The notes beneath the pieces were generated by a model. The model saw nothing but the letters and a program-made list of their open reading frames with translations, was not told the DNA's origin and did not search any database. The translations under genes were made by a program, and so were the position numbers. From Mycoplasmopsis agalactiae 14628 (GTDB taxonomy: Bacteria > Bacillota_I > Bacilli_A > Mycoplasmatales > Metamycoplasmataceae), in contig NZ_AJPR01000003.1 in the NCBI RefSeq assembly GCF_000266865.1, positions 62,001 through 126,000 on the forward strand: 64,000 bases of DNA, given 5' to 3'. Shown here in pieces: positions 10,791 to 23,481 of this stretch (positions within the stretch are counted from its first letter, which is position 1; the number at the start of each line of letters is the position of its first letter).

Positions 10791-10855
10791 TTTACACCTC
10801 TTGCAATATTGAAAATTTTGCTCTTAGTAAATTTTAATAAAAAAGACCAAAAATA

Positions 10856-11548
10856 CTATGGTTTAGACATTATTAATTTATTTAATGCATCATTAGCAGC
10901 ATTTTCTTCGGCTTCATGCTTGCTTTTTCCAACTCCTGAGCCATAAACATTGCCTTCATAAATAGCTTCTGCTTTAAATAAATTATTTTCGCTTTGGTAT
11001 GTTTGATAAAAGACAGTTTTTTTGCTAAAAGATTGCATATGCTCTTGCAGCCTGGTTTTTGAATCTTTAAGCTCAATTTTGCCTTCTTTATACTGCTTAA
11101 CTAAAGGCAACAATGTTTTGTCTAAAAATTCTTTAACTTTTGGCAATCCTTGGTCTAAAAATATAGCTGCAACTAATGATTCAAAAATATCAGCGCCAAC
11201 TTTTTTAGAACTAAGCACTTCAGTAGCAACGACATTGCTTGAGAGCACTAAAAAGTCTTTAAGTTTAAGCTCATCGGCAATTTGATTAAGCGAATCAGTG
11301 CACACTAATTTCGATCTTATTAAGGTAAGCTGGCCTTGGTTTTTGTCCTTAAAGGAATTAAAAAGTATTGCAGATACATAGAACTGCAATATTGCATCAC
11401 CTAAAAACTCTAAAGTTTGATAATTCTTGCCTTTTGAATTAGCTACAGATGAGCCGTGTGTAAAAGCTTGTCTATAAACTGATAAGCTTGCTGGCTCGAT
11501 ATTAAAATTGCTTAAAAAATTTTCAATGCTATTCATGTGGCTTGTCAT
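10856..11548 (-). CDS. rnc: Ribonuclease III
   Basis: A 230-residue endoribonuclease that cuts double-stranded RNA, including rRNA precursors. The catalytic signature TLEFLGDAIL is near residue 45, with a second acidic site at ADIFESLVAAIFLD. A double-stranded RNA-binding domain forms the C-terminal third (QTYQSENNLFKAEAIYEG, SKHEAEENAA). The ATG at 11546-11548 has an AAGGA site six bases upstream and overlaps the plsX end by 20 bp, which suggests translational coupling. Confidence 0.95.
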   Translation of the reverse strand: MTSHMNSIENFLSNFNIEPASLSVYRQAFTHGSSVANSKGKNYQTLEFLGDAILQFYVSAILFNSFKDKNQGQLTLIRSKLVCTDSLNQIADELKLKDFLVLSSNVVATEVLSSKKVGADIFESLVAAIFLDQGLPKVKEFLDKTLLPLVKQYKEGKIELKDSKTRLQEHMQSFSKKTVFYQTYQSENNLFKAEAIYEGNVYGSGVGKSKHEAEENAANDALNKLIMSKP

Positions 11549-12533
11549 TTAGTTCCTTCTTGATAACTTCTAGAACACTGTTTTTTATAACTAACTTAAT
11601 TTGATTTAGTGCACCTAAGTATGCCTTAGAGTCACTGTTTCCATGACATTTAATACTTAGTCCATTAAGCCCAATTAATCATGCAGCTCCTACATTTCTA
11701 TAGTCTAATGTTTCAGCTACATCTTGAAAGGCTCCTTTAAGGAATAGATAGCCAAATTTTCTTATTGGCTTAGCCATAATTTTGTCTTTAAGCAAGTTCT
11801 TAAAGCTTAAAATTGCGCCCTCTAGGCTTTTGAGCACTAAATTTCCGCCATAACCGTCAATAACTGCTACATCAGCAACACCATCTAATAAATATCTTGG
11901 TTCACTGTAGCCGACATAATTTATGAATTTATTTTCTTTTAACTCTTTAGCAGCTTCTTTAACTATTTCTAGCCCTTTATAATCCTCAGTTCCAATGTTA
12001 ATTAGTGAAACTCTTGGATTAACAATGTTTAGCAAAGTACGCGCGTAGACGTTAGCAATTTTTGCTCATTCAACTAAGTATTCTGCTTTACATTCAATAT
12101 TAGCACCAACATCTAAAAGTAAAAACTTGCGACCAACAACTGTAGGCATAAGTGGCATAAATGCAGAACGGCTTACTCCTTGCAATCTCTTTAATTTAAA
12201 GGTAGCACAAGCTAAATAAGTTCCAGAATCACCGCTAGAAACAACAGCATCAGCTTTGCCTTGTGCAACAAGGTCAATAGCATCATTCATTGAAGTGTTT
12301 TCTCTTAATGATTTATGGAAGTTTTTAACATCAGAAGGCACATTAGGGTTATTAATTATTTTTAGTGAGTTAGGCACATTTTCAACTAACTTAAGCTCAT
12401 TATTAATTAAAGCTTCATCGCCAACTAAAATAATTTCATAATTATCATTTTCTTTTAAAAACTGACAGCTAGCCTTAACTGCTGCAGCAACACCATTGTC
12501 ATTTCCGTTTACATCAAAAGCTATTCTATACAT
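11529..12533 (-). CDS. plsX: Phosphate acyltransferase PlsX
   Basis: A 334-residue enzyme that makes acyl-phosphate for membrane phospholipid synthesis. Typical features are MYRIAFDVNGNDNG at the N-terminus, AVVSSGDSGTYLACATFKLKR, LLDVGANIECKAEYLVEWA, and ADVAVIDGYGGNLVLKSLEGA. It sits between a FakA-like gene and rnc. The FakA neighbour matches the biochemical link, since fatty acid kinase and PlsX both handle acyl-phosphate. The 3' end overlaps the rnc start. Confidence 0.94.
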
Positions 12534-12539
12534 AATTTC

Positions 12540-14186
12540 TTACTCAAATCCTATTAAAAAATGATAATTAGGTTGATTGCCATTGACAACTTCAACTTCA
12601 CAGTCATAATATCTATTGATATAGTCAACCAATTCAATTGCATCAGGTTCTGAAGCATCATTACCATAGTAAATAGTAATAATTTCAGTTTCATCATTAG
12701 CAGCTTTTTTAATTAAATGTTTTGCAGCTTCTAGATATGAAGCTTTACATGAAATGATTTTGCCATCTAGAATGCTAATAAAGTTATCTTTTTTGATCTT
12801 TACGCCATTAAAAGTTGTGTCCCGAACTGCCATTGTGACTTCGCCAGTTCTAACCATTTTCATAACTTCTTTCATTAATTCATTATTTTCATCGCTATTT
12901 GAATTGCTATTAAAAGCTATGATTGCATTAATTCCTTGAATTTGGGTTCTAGTAGGCACTATGTGAACATTTTTATCAAAAATTCCTGAAGCAGCTTGTT
13001 CAGCAGCTAGAAAAATATTAGGATTATTTGGAAGCACGAAAACATCTTTAGCATCAACTGATTTAATTGCTTCTAAAATATCAGTAACAGATGGGTTTTG
13101 AGTCTGACCGCATTCAATAATTGCGTCCGCACCTAATTCTTTCATTTTGTCAATAAAACCTGAACCAAGGTTGCATGAGACAATTCCACATTTTTTGTTC
13201 CCTTGTGCAACTGCATCATTGATTACAACGCTGTTATTTCTGTTGGTTCTAGAATTTTCAGCTTGCAAGGTCATGTTTTCAGACTTAATTTTTATAAATT
13301 CACCATGTTTTTGACCATAGTTAAGCATATCACCTGGCTTTAAAGTATGGCCATGTACTTTAATTAATTCAGCATCTTGCACAATAACAAGTGAATTAGC
13401 AAACTTAGAAATATGTTTTTCAAAGGCAGACTTATCAAATTCATCAGGTTTATTTAATTCAATAATAAATTCAGTACAGTAACCAAATTCACCTTTATAA
13501 ACTTCATCAGAGCTAATAAATTTATCAATTGACTGCTCAACTTGTTGAATTTCAACAGGATTACCAATTACATAGCTGTGCATCCCTGTGATAAATGAAA
13601 CTAAACCTTCGCCCCCTGAATCAACTACACCAACTTCACGTAAAACTTTTAGTAAATTTGGTGTGTTATCACAAGCAACTCTTGAATAATCCTTCGCCAT
13701 TTCAAAGAAATGTTCAAGAGTTGTTTCTTCATTTACATTTTTAGCTAGCTGTTCAGTTGTTTCACGTATTACTGTAAGAATTGTACCTTCTACAGGTTTA
13801 AGAACTGATTCATAAGCTCTTTTGGTAGCACTTTTAAATCCTTCAACTAATTCTAAAACTGTCACTTCATTTTTATCAGCAAAATAATTGGCAAATCCTT
13901 TAAAAATTTGGCTTAAGATGACCCCTGAGTTTCCCCGAGCACCAAGGAGCATGTTTTTAGACACAACTGCAGAAACTTCAGCAAGATTAGCAGTATTTTC
14001 TAAATTTTTAAGCGCTTTTGCTGCTGCATCAGCAGTATTAGACATATTGGTTCCAGTATCACCATCAGGAACAGGGAAAACATTAAGTGCATCAATTCTA
14101 TTTTTGTTGTTAATTAAATTATTTGCACCAGAAATAATTAAATTTGAATAAATTGTGCCATCAATAACCTTAGCGTTCTTAATCAT
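12540..14186 (-). CDS. fakA: DAK-domain protein, probable fatty acid kinase subunit FakA (YloV family)
   Basis: A 548-residue protein of the FakA/YloV family, which phosphorylates FakB-bound fatty acids. The N-terminal DhaL-like domain shows NVFPVPDGDTGTNMSNT with the metal-binding Asp residues, then LGARGNSGVILSQIF and VVDSGGEGLVSF. The middle and C-terminal domains show the YloV-specific EFGYCTEFII and QTQNPSVTDILEAI. The start overlaps the upstream small gene by 8 bp. No FakB-type (DegV) gene is in this window. Confidence 0.9.
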   Translation of the reverse strand: MIKNAKVIDGTIYSNLIISGANNLINNKNRIDALNVFPVPDGDTGTNMSNTADAAAKALKNLENTANLAEVSAVVSKNMLLGARGNSGVILSQIFKGFANYFADKNEVTVLELVEGFKSATKRAYESVLKPVEGTILTVIRETTEQLAKNVNEETTLEHFFEMAKDYSRVACDNTPNLLKVLREVGVVDSGGEGLVSFITGMHSYVIGNPVEIQQVEQSIDKFISSDEVYKGEFGYCTEFIIELNKPDEFDKSAFEKHISKFANSLVIVQDAELIKVHGHTLKPGDMLNYGQKHGEFIKIKSENMTLQAENSRTNRNNSVVINDAVAQGNKKCGIVSCNLGSGFIDKMKELGADAIIECGQTQNPSVTDILEAIKSVDAKDVFVLPNNPNIFLAAEQAASGIFDKNVHIVPTRTQIQGINAIIAFNSNSNSDENNELMKEVMKMVRTGEVTMAVRDTTFNGVKIKKDNFISILDGKIISCKASYLEAAKHLIKKAANDETEIITIYYGNDASEPDAIELVDYINRYYDCEVEVVNGNQPNYHFLIGFE

Positions 14187-14463
14187 TTATCAACTCTCCT
14201 ATGAATAAATTAATTTTGCCAACTTTTTGACCTTTTTTGACAAGCTTATACTTTAGCAAATTACTTATATTTTTAACTAACTCTTTTGCGCTTGTGTTTT
14301 TTAGTATTTTTATTGATGCACTAAAATTCCATATATCTTTATCACTTTCATGCACATTAAAGTCTGCAATATGATCAGTGGTGCCTTCTTCTAAATCAAG
14401 TCTTACACCGGGTGTTGATTCTAAAATCTCTATAAAAATCTTTTCAACTTCATTGTTTGTCAT
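14179..14463 (-). CDS. Asp23/Gls24 (DUF322, YloU-like) small protein
   Basis: A 94-residue protein that resembles the Asp23/YloU family by size, by an ESTPGVRLDLEE start and by its invariant position directly upstream of a yloV/fakA gene, with an 8-bp overlap. Motifs are weak, so the call rests partly on context. It begins the minus-strand operon; the divergent recO gene starts about 185 bp away. Confidence 0.65.
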   Translation of the reverse strand: MTNNEVEKIFIEILESTPGVRLDLEEGTTDHIADFNVHESDKDIWNFSASIKILKNTSAKELVKNISNLLKYKLVKKGQKVGKINLFIGELIND

Positions 14464-14647
14464 TTAAAGCCCTACCTTTGCAATGCAGTTTAGAATTTTA
14501 ATTTAGTATTTATATGATAATTGTAGATAAAATTATATTATTATTAAAATTAAAACAAAATTTAAAATTATCAATATAAAAATATATACTAACATCCAAA
14601 AATTGAATATAAATTTAACTTAAATTTGTTGGGCGATTTAAACTATT

Positions 14648-15391
14648 ATGGCAGAAAAAGTTGAAAAAGTTATTGTTTTAAAAATTGAAGATTATGTACA
14701 AAATGAAAATGCAGCATTAGTAACTGTTTTAGGAACTAATGGCATTTTCAAACTTTTTGCACCTGGAGTTGCTAAAACAATTTCTAAAAATAGGCAAAAT
14801 TTACAAATTGGCTCTATTTGCGAAATAGACTATTTTAAAGCAAGATTCGTAAATAAATTAAGTAAGTTAAAAAAAGCATCACTACTTATTATGCCTCATT
14901 ATGAAGATAATTTGGTTCTTAAATTCATAGCTAAAATGATGCTTTATTTAGAAAATTATAAAAGTAATTCTAAAGAAGTCTTTGATGCTTATGAGGAGTG
15001 TTTGCTTAAATATGATTTCTATGTAAAAAACGGCTTTGAAGATATTGAAACTAAGGGAAATCCACTTAGATATATGATTACCTACATAGTATCAAAAGCC
15101 CTTAATTACAATGGGATTCAGCCAAATCATCACAGATGCATTAATTGCAACTCTCCTGCTAATTTAGTTGATTTTAAATTTTCAGAAGGTGGTTTTATTT
15201 GTGGCCAGTGTACCAACAACCAAAGATGAACAAAAGAACTTAAATCACTTTATTTTTTATTTAATAGTTTAGATAAATACATTCTAATGAGTAATAAAAC
15301 AATTAATGACATTATTTATAATGAAATAATTAATCATTTAATTAAAAATGGAATTTATGTTAATTGAGAAATATTAAAATTTAACAAATAA
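14648..15391 (+). CDS. recO: DNA repair protein RecO
   Basis: A 247-residue recombination mediator. The N-terminal OB-fold region shows VIVLKIEDYVQNENAALVTV, followed by LFAPGVAKTISKNRQNLQIG. A zinc-ribbon-like set of four Cys occurs in RCINCNSPANLVDF and GGFICGQC near residues 160-190. In-frame TGA codons occur at 15227 and 15365 (Trp). The start ATG has only a weak ribosome site. The gene ends in a hairpin terminator immediately after the stop. Confidence 0.9.
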
Positions 15392-15393
15392 AC

Positions 15394-15440
15394 CTATAAA
15401 ACAGCCTTTTTGTACAACACAGTTGGCTGTTTTATTTTTT
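15394..15440 (+). terminator. recO terminator
   Basis: ATAAAACAGCC ... GGCTGTTTTAT followed by T residues, three bases after the recO stop. The left arm of the stem is a minus-strand copy of the decamer TGTTTTATAG. Confidence 0.85.
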
Positions 15441-15504
15441 TAAAAAAACTATTAAAAATAAATAATTTATAATTTACATAATATAAATTTTATTAGGAGG
15501 CAAA

Positions 15505-16473
15505 ATGAAAATAGGTAATGCAAAAGTGGCTATTGATGCCATAGAAAAGTACAAAAATATAGTCATTTTTCATCACATTCGCCCTGATGGCGACTGCTTA
15601 GGATCACAAGCTGGGCTAGCTGAATTAATTAGAACTAACTACCCTGAAAAAAATGTTTATACAGTTGGAAATAATGTGGGTGTATTTGACTTTATGAACT
15701 ATAAATATGATCCAATTGAATCAATTGACTTTACAGACTCTCTTGGCATTGTGGTAGATGCTTCAAGCTCAAATAGAATCGAGTGTGCTGAACTATTATT
15801 AAATAAAAAATTTACTGCTGCCTTAAGAATAGATCATCATCCTAATGATAGCGACATTGAATATAAATATTTATGAGTAGATGAACACTATGTTGCTGCT
15901 GCTGAAATGATTGCAAAAATTGCTTATGAAGCTAACTGAGTGGTTACACAAAAAGCTGCAGAGCATGTATTTTTAGGTATAGTAACTGATAGTGGCAGAT
16001 TCTTATATCCTGATACTTCTGCAAGAACACATCAATTAGTTTCATTTTTATATGAAAAAGGTGGCTTAAAGCCTAAATTTATCTTTAATGAACTAAGTAA
16101 AAGGACAATGGAAGATATAAAATTCTCTGGTGAAATACTTTCAAATTTCAAAAAGCAAGGCAGAGTTTTATACTACGAAATCACCAATGAAGTTTTAGAA
16201 AAATTTGGCATAGATAGCCTTAAAGCAGCCACATTCGTCAATGAGCTAGCTGATATTGAAGACAATTCATGTTGAGCTTTCTTTATCCAATTAGAAGATG
16301 GAAAAATTAGAGGACGTCTTCGTTCAAATGGACCTTTAGTTAATAAAGTGGCAAATAAATATAGTGGTGGTGGCCATGATAATGCAGCTGGCATTACATT
16401 AACAGAATGAAGCCAAGTTAATGATGTAATTAATGATTTAAATCAAGCAATTATTGAATGAGAGGCAAAATAA
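15505..16473 (+). CDS. DHH/DHHA1 phosphoesterase (NrnA/MgpA-like), first of a tandem pair
   Basis: A 322-residue DHH-family phosphoesterase; family members degrade nano-RNA, pAp or cyclic dinucleotides. The N-terminal domain has HIRPDGDCLGSQ and the DHH motif RIDHHPND near residues 110-118. It continues with FLGIVTDSGRFLYPDTSARTH, and the C-terminal DHHA1 domain has KYSGGGHDNAAG. Three TGA codons encode Trp. A strong AGGAGG ribosome site precedes the start. The second paralogue begins two bases after the stop. Confidence 0.92.
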
Positions 16474-16475
16474 GT

Positions 16476-17474
16476 ATGGCTCAACATATGGAAATAGGTT
16501 CATTTAATGATGCAAAAAATTTAATAGAAAAATATGATTCAATCATAATTTTCCACCATACGCGCCCTGATGGTGACTGCTTAGGTAGCCAATTTGGCCT
16601 AAGAGAATTAATAAAAGATAACTATCCTAATAAAAAAGTTTATGCAATTGGTGATAACAATGGCTCATTCTCATTTTTAAACTTCGACTTTGACAGTGAG
16701 CCAAGTGATGAATTACTTGCACAATCACTAGGAGTAATTGTTGATGCCAACTTCAAAGAGAGAATTTATTTACGTCAATATTTAGACAAAAATTTATTTG
16801 CTGAAACACTAAGAATCGACCATCATCCTAATGATGACGATCTAGATAAGTGTACTAGATGAGTTGAATCATCTAGAATTGCAGCAGCAGAAATGATTGC
16901 CGAATTAGCCTATAAATCAGGCTGAAAAGTTAGTCCCAAGGCAGCTGAATATATCTTTTTAGGCATAGTAACTGACAGTGGAAGATTCCAGTTTTCTGAT
17001 ACATCAGCAAGAACTCATGAATTAGCAGCTTTTTTATATAAAACTGGCTTTAATGCTGACAAAATTTTTACAGGTTTAGCTCAAACTGATTTACAGGATA
17101 TTAAACTATCTAATAAAATTTATGAAAATCTTAAAACAGTTGGCAAAGTTGCTTACACTACACTAACTTATGATGAAACAATTAAACTTGGCAAAACTCC
17201 TAACCAAGCATGTAGACCAAATTCTATTTCAAATTTAAAAGGTTATCCATTTTGAGTGTTCTTCAATGAAGAAGAAAATGGGAAAATTAGAGTTGAATAT
17301 CGTTCAAATGGCCCATGCGTAAGAAATGTGGCAGTTAAATGAGGTGGTGGCGGCCATGAAAGAGCTTCAGGATCAATTCTAGATTCATTTGACCTTGTGC
17401 CTGAAGTTATTAAAGACTGCAATGATGAAGTTGAAAGATGAGAGAAATTTGGCAACGAAGACCAAGTTAAATAA
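16476..17474 (+). CDS. DHH/DHHA1 phosphoesterase (NrnA/MgpA-like), second of a tandem pair
   Basis: A 332-residue paralogue of the gene just upstream, with the same landmarks: HTRPDGDCLGSQ, RIDHHPNDDD, FLGIVTDSGRFQFSDTSART and WGGGGHERASG. The two proteins are clearly homologous along their length but diverged, so they probably differ in substrate. The ATG at 16476 follows a GAGAGG site inside the end of the first gene, implying coupled translation. It ends before a small terminator. Confidence 0.92.
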
Positions 17475-17477
17475 AAG

Positions 17478-17500
17478 AAAGTGGATTGTTCCACTTTTTT
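17478..17500 (+). terminator. Terminator after the DHH pair
   Basis: AAAGTGGA TTGT TCCACTTT followed by T residues. Confidence 0.85.
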
Positions 17501-17611
17501 TAGCTAAAAATTCCACTATTAATAGGCTAATTTGTTATTTTGTATAATTTTATTACATACAAAAATGTTTTTAAAAATATAAAAAACAGATCCTATAAGG
17601 AGTTATTAATT

Positions 17612-19018
17612 ATGATTAATAAAAAGTTTTTAAAGGGTGCTTTAATTGGCTCAGCGCCTGTTATTTTGCTACCATCAATAGCTGCTACATGTCAAGATCC
17701 AGCTACAAAAAATGAAAATTCAAATGGTGACCAAAATGGTAATAAAATAGGCTCAAATGGCAAAATTGATGATGTAATTGCTTCGCTAAAAGCAACTTGA
17801 AGCACACTAAAAGATAATGAAAAAGAAAATGCAATTACATCTCTTGCAAAAGCTATGAAAAGCGATGTTAAATTAACTCAAGATCAAATACACTTTTTAA
17901 TTAGCCAACTAAATAAGGACGTTGGAACCTTTGGTGCTGTTGTTTGATATATAACTTCAGTTGAATCGCTTATTGGCAAGGCTCAATCATACGAATTTGC
18001 TAAATTAGCTTTTAATAAATTGAAAGAATCTAATAAAGATAAGTTTGATTTTAATCAAAAATTTAATGAGCAAACAAGCAAGGTTGAAGCAACTAATAGC
18101 AAAAGTCTGCCTGTTGTATTCATGGACATAGATGAAACAGTGCTTCAAAATGACTTAACTGAAGCATCTGCAATGATTAATGGCGGCTACAGTGGTGCTG
18201 AAAAAGAGAAAAATGACCTTAAAGCTAATAGATTTGCAATTCCAGGTGCTGTTGAATTCATAAATTATGTGCATGAAAATGGTGGTTTAGTATTTTATAA
18301 CTCAGATATGAACCAATCAACAGCAGTCAGAGATGCTGTTAAAGAAAATCTTAAAAAAGTCGGTGTTAAGTTTGTTCAAGATTTTCAATTCTGAATGCGT
18401 GGCTCAATGCCTTATGTAGCAGAAAATGAAAGTGACATTAGCGATGAAAAAACCAAAGGAATGTCAGATGATGAACTTAAAAAACTAGCTGAAAGATTAA
18501 AGTTTACAACTAATTATAGGGAAAAGCCTTGAATTACATGAACTAACTCTTCTGCGGCTTATAGACTTGGCAAAAAGGTCTATAAAACAGACAGAATGGA
18601 AGCAATGGACAAAAATACTGAAGGCTTCAAACTAATGGGTGAAAAGAAAGTTCCATTGAAAACCATAATGAAAATTGGTGACAATTACAATGACTTTTTT
18701 GACAGAATTTCTAAGGGTAAAACTAATAGTGAAAGAGTAAATTCATTCAGAGATAAAAACCTAGAAATTAATAAATACTTTAGTATTGATGGTGCCGAAG
18801 TTAAACATACTGTCAAAAAAGATAATAAATACACTTTAGAAAAAGTAACTAACCCTTGAAAACAAGTTTATGTTCTTATCCCTGGCAATTCTGAATATGG
18901 TGGCTGATTAGATAAACTTGGTTATGGCAATGTTTATAATCTATATGAAGAAATTTTAAAAATTGTTAAAAACAGCAAATATCAAGAAGGTCCAAAACCA
19001 GAAAATAATGTTATTTAA
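17612..19018 (+). CDS. Acid-phosphatase-type lipoprotein (HAD class, P4/class C-like)
   Basis: A 468-residue surface lipoprotein with a signal peptide ending IAATC (Cys27), so it is predicted to be anchored outside the membrane. After a Gly/Asn-rich linker, residues of about 165-300 hold a HAD phosphatase core. The nucleophile motif is VVFMDIDETVLQ; GGLVFYNSDMNQ corresponds to motif II and KIGDNYNDFFDR to the metal motif. This layout fits the class C acid phosphatase (lipoprotein e(P4)) family, which removes phosphate from nucleotides or cofactors before uptake. An AAGGAG site precedes the ATG at 17612. Confidence 0.88.
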
Positions 19019-19023
19019 ATGCT

Positions 19024-19047
19024 AAATAGAGCTCTTGCTCTATTTTT
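19024..19047 (+). terminator. Terminator of the acid phosphatase gene
   Basis: AAATAGAGC TCTT GCTCTATTT followed by TTT. A decamer copy (CTATAAAACA, 19052-19061) follows five bases later. Confidence 0.85.
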
Positions 19048-19146
19048 ATTACTATAAAACAGGTTTTTTGGTAAATTGACATATTTGAAAATAGCAAAAT
19101 TTTTGTGTAAAAGTTTTTCATAAAATTAGATAAAAAAGGCAATCTA

Positions 19147-20818
<1,672 letters not shown>

Positions 20819-20825
20819 GAAAATT

Positions 20826-21611
20826 ATGCAAGTTTTACCAATTATTTTAACTGAATTATTTGGCACAGCTTTATTAATCCTTTTAGGAAATGGAGTTGTC
20901 GCTAACGTCTTATTAAAGGGCACAAAGGGCCAAAATGCCGGCTGAATTACTATAACTTTAGGCTGAGGTTTTGCAGTGCTAGTTGCTGCCTTAATATCAG
21001 CTGGCCTTGGTGGTGTAGCGCACCTTAATCCAGCTGTTACAATTATGTCAGCTATTGCTAATCGTGACTGAGGATTTGAAGGAATTAGTCACACATTTTT
21101 ACCTACATATGGACTTTTTATTATTGTGCTAATTATGCAATTTATTGGTGCAGCACTTGGTTCATTTTTAGTAGACTTTTTATACTGAAAACATGTTAAA
21201 GAAACAAGTCAAAATGAACCTGAAGAATTTAAAAATAAATTCTTAGCTATGCACTCTACTGGCCCATCAAACAGAAACGTTATTTTTAACTTCAGCATGG
21301 AAGTTGTCGGCACATTAGTATTATTATTTGCTGTTGTTGCTGTAGGACATTTTGTAACTATTCCATTTGTACAACCTATAGTAGTAGGTTTAACTGTTGC
21401 AGTGATTGGTATATCACTAGGAGGCACAACAGGATATGCAATTAACCCTGCTAGGGACTTATCCCCTAGAATTGTTCACCAAATTATGAGAGTATCTAAT
21501 AAAGGAAGCTCTGATTGACAATATTCATGAATTCCAATTGTTGGCCCATTATTAGCATCTGTAGTTGTTGGTTTAGTTGCTAGATTTGCACTGCAAACAG
21601 CTATTTTCTAG
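20826..21611 (+). CDS. glpF: Glycerol uptake facilitator (aquaglyceroporin)
   Basis: A 261-residue membrane channel of the MIP family. Both half-helix signatures are present: HLNPAVT near residue 66 and the second, INPARDLSPR, near 208. The Arg and Asp after NPA are typical of glycerol facilitators. About six hydrophobic segments can be seen. It is co-transcribed with glpK and ends at a strong terminator, so the pair imports and phosphorylates glycerol. Confidence 0.96.
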
Positions 21612-21643
21612 TACTTTTGGTCAAAAAGCTTAAATTTATAAAC

Positions 21644-21678
21644 AAAAAAGTGACTTGGTTTTCATAAGTCACTTTTTT
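21644..21678. terminator. Bidirectional terminator between glpF and aspS
   Basis: AAAAAAGTGACTT ... AAGTCACTTTTTT, suited to both convergent genes. Confidence 0.88.
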
Positions 21679-21701
21679 AAATTCTTTATGTATTAGTTTG
21701 T

Positions 21702-23405
21702 TTACTCTTTAATTAATTCTATCCCTAATTCAGCTAGCTGATCATTAGTTACATCACTAGGAGCGTCCATTAAGAGGTCTTGGTTTTTTGAATTTTTAGG
21801 GAAAGGAATAACATCACGAATTGATTTTTGTTTGGTTAATAGCATTATTAATCTATCCAAGCCAAAAGCAATTCCACAGTGTGGAGGAACACCATAATCA
21901 AAAGCCTTTAAAAATCAGCCAAATTTTGACTCTTGTTGTTCTTTAGTTAGGCCTATTAAATTAAACATTTTCTCTTGCATTTCTTTGTCATAAATTCTGG
22001 CGCTGCCGCCAGCAACTTCAAAGCCATTAAGCACTAAATCATATGCTACAGCATTGATTTTCTCAATAGGTAATTTGTCCAATTCGCCCAAATCATGGGC
22101 AAATCGGGTAAAAGGGTGATGAGCAGCATCTCATTTATTTTCATCTTCATTAAATTCAAACATTGGCCAGTCAACTATTCATGCAAAACGGTATTCATCC
22201 TTTGCATAGTTAAACATATTATTTAACTCAACTCTAACAGCACCTAGTGCTTGCGAAGCATTTTCATAGCTATTAGCTACAACAAAATATGTACCATCTT
22301 TATTGTCATTTTCATTAATAAGCTTTTTAGCTTCTAAAGGAACTTTTTTAGCAAAGTTTGTTTGCGAAATTTCGCCGTCTACCACTGTAAAATAGAACAA
22401 TATGTTTGCCTTGTTTTTCTTAGCAATTTCTTCAAGAGCACTAAATTCCTTTTTATTAATTACCGAATCAACAAAAAGCATTCTTTTACTTTTAGCATCT
22501 TTAATAATAGAAAAATCAGTGTCGGCACAAAAATTATCTATGTCAGTAAGTTTATACTCATATCTTAAATCAGGTTTATCACTGCCATAGTCTTTAATTG
22601 CATCAGCATACTTTATCTTTTGAAATGGAATTTTTACATTAATTCCTGCTGAGAGCATTATTCTTTTAACTAATTTTTCAATAGTTTTGTGAAAATCTTC
22701 GACCTTTAAAAATGAAGTTTCAATATCAAGTTGCACAAATTCAGGCTGACGATCCTTACGACTGTCTTCATCACGATAGCATCTTGCAATTTGATAATAT
22801 TTTTCAAAACCAGAAATCATTAATAATTGCTTAAATAATTGCGGACTTTGTGGAAGAGCTCAAAATTGACCTTTGTTTCTTGTGCCAACTAAAAAATCAC
22901 GTGCTCCTTCAGGGGTACTTTTTGCTAAGGTTGGAGTTTCGATTTCAACAAAGTCATTTTCATAAAGAAAATTGCGAATTTCATGCATTACTTTTGCCCT
23001 AAACAAAATTGTTTTTTGCATTTCAGGACGGCGCAAGTCCAAGTAACGATATTTTAATTTAATCTCTTCCCTTACTTCAATATCATCTCTTATTGCAAAG
23101 GGCAATTCATTAACAGACTGAGATAAAATATTGTATTTAGAAACCTTAATTTCAATATCTCCAGTAGGAATTTCTTTATTAGGACTAAGTCTCTTAACTA
23201 CTAATCCTTCAACATACATTACGCTTTCTTTTGTGACGTTCACGTCTTTTTCAAAGACACATTGGACAATTCCATATCTGTCACGTAAATCAATAAAAGT
23301 CAGTGGGCCAAATCTTCTTTTATTTGAAACTCAGCCATATAGAGAAACTTTTTTACCTATATTTTTCTTAGTCAAAAGTCCGTTTTTAATATATTTGCTT
23401 TTCAT
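21702..23405 (-). CDS. aspS: Aspartyl-tRNA synthetase
   Basis: A class II synthetase of 567 residues charging tRNA-Asp. The anticodon-binding OB fold comes first ([23 protein letters not shown]). Motif 2 is [17 protein letters not shown], and motif 3 is [13 protein letters not shown] near the C-terminus. The bacterial-type insertion and HHPFTRF are present. The start at 23403-23405 is preceded by AAGGAAC. It lies downstream of hisS on the same strand, with a 76-bp gap; the two form a synthetase pair. Confidence 0.97.
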
Positions 23406-23481
23406 AAGTTCCTTTGAATAATTTCTAAAAGTTTTCTAATTATTTTTATAAAGTTAGAAAAAGTTTTAACTAACTTTTTTA

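Noticed and set aside
11022-14151. Several plus-strand open frames opposite rnc, plsX and fakA.
   Set aside because: They are shadows of well-supported minus-strand genes and lack start signals or motifs.
23451-23481. Terminator for hisS between hisS and aspS.
   Set aside because: AAAGTTAG ... CTAACTTT is only a weak stem with no proper T run in the minus direction; read-through into aspS is likely.
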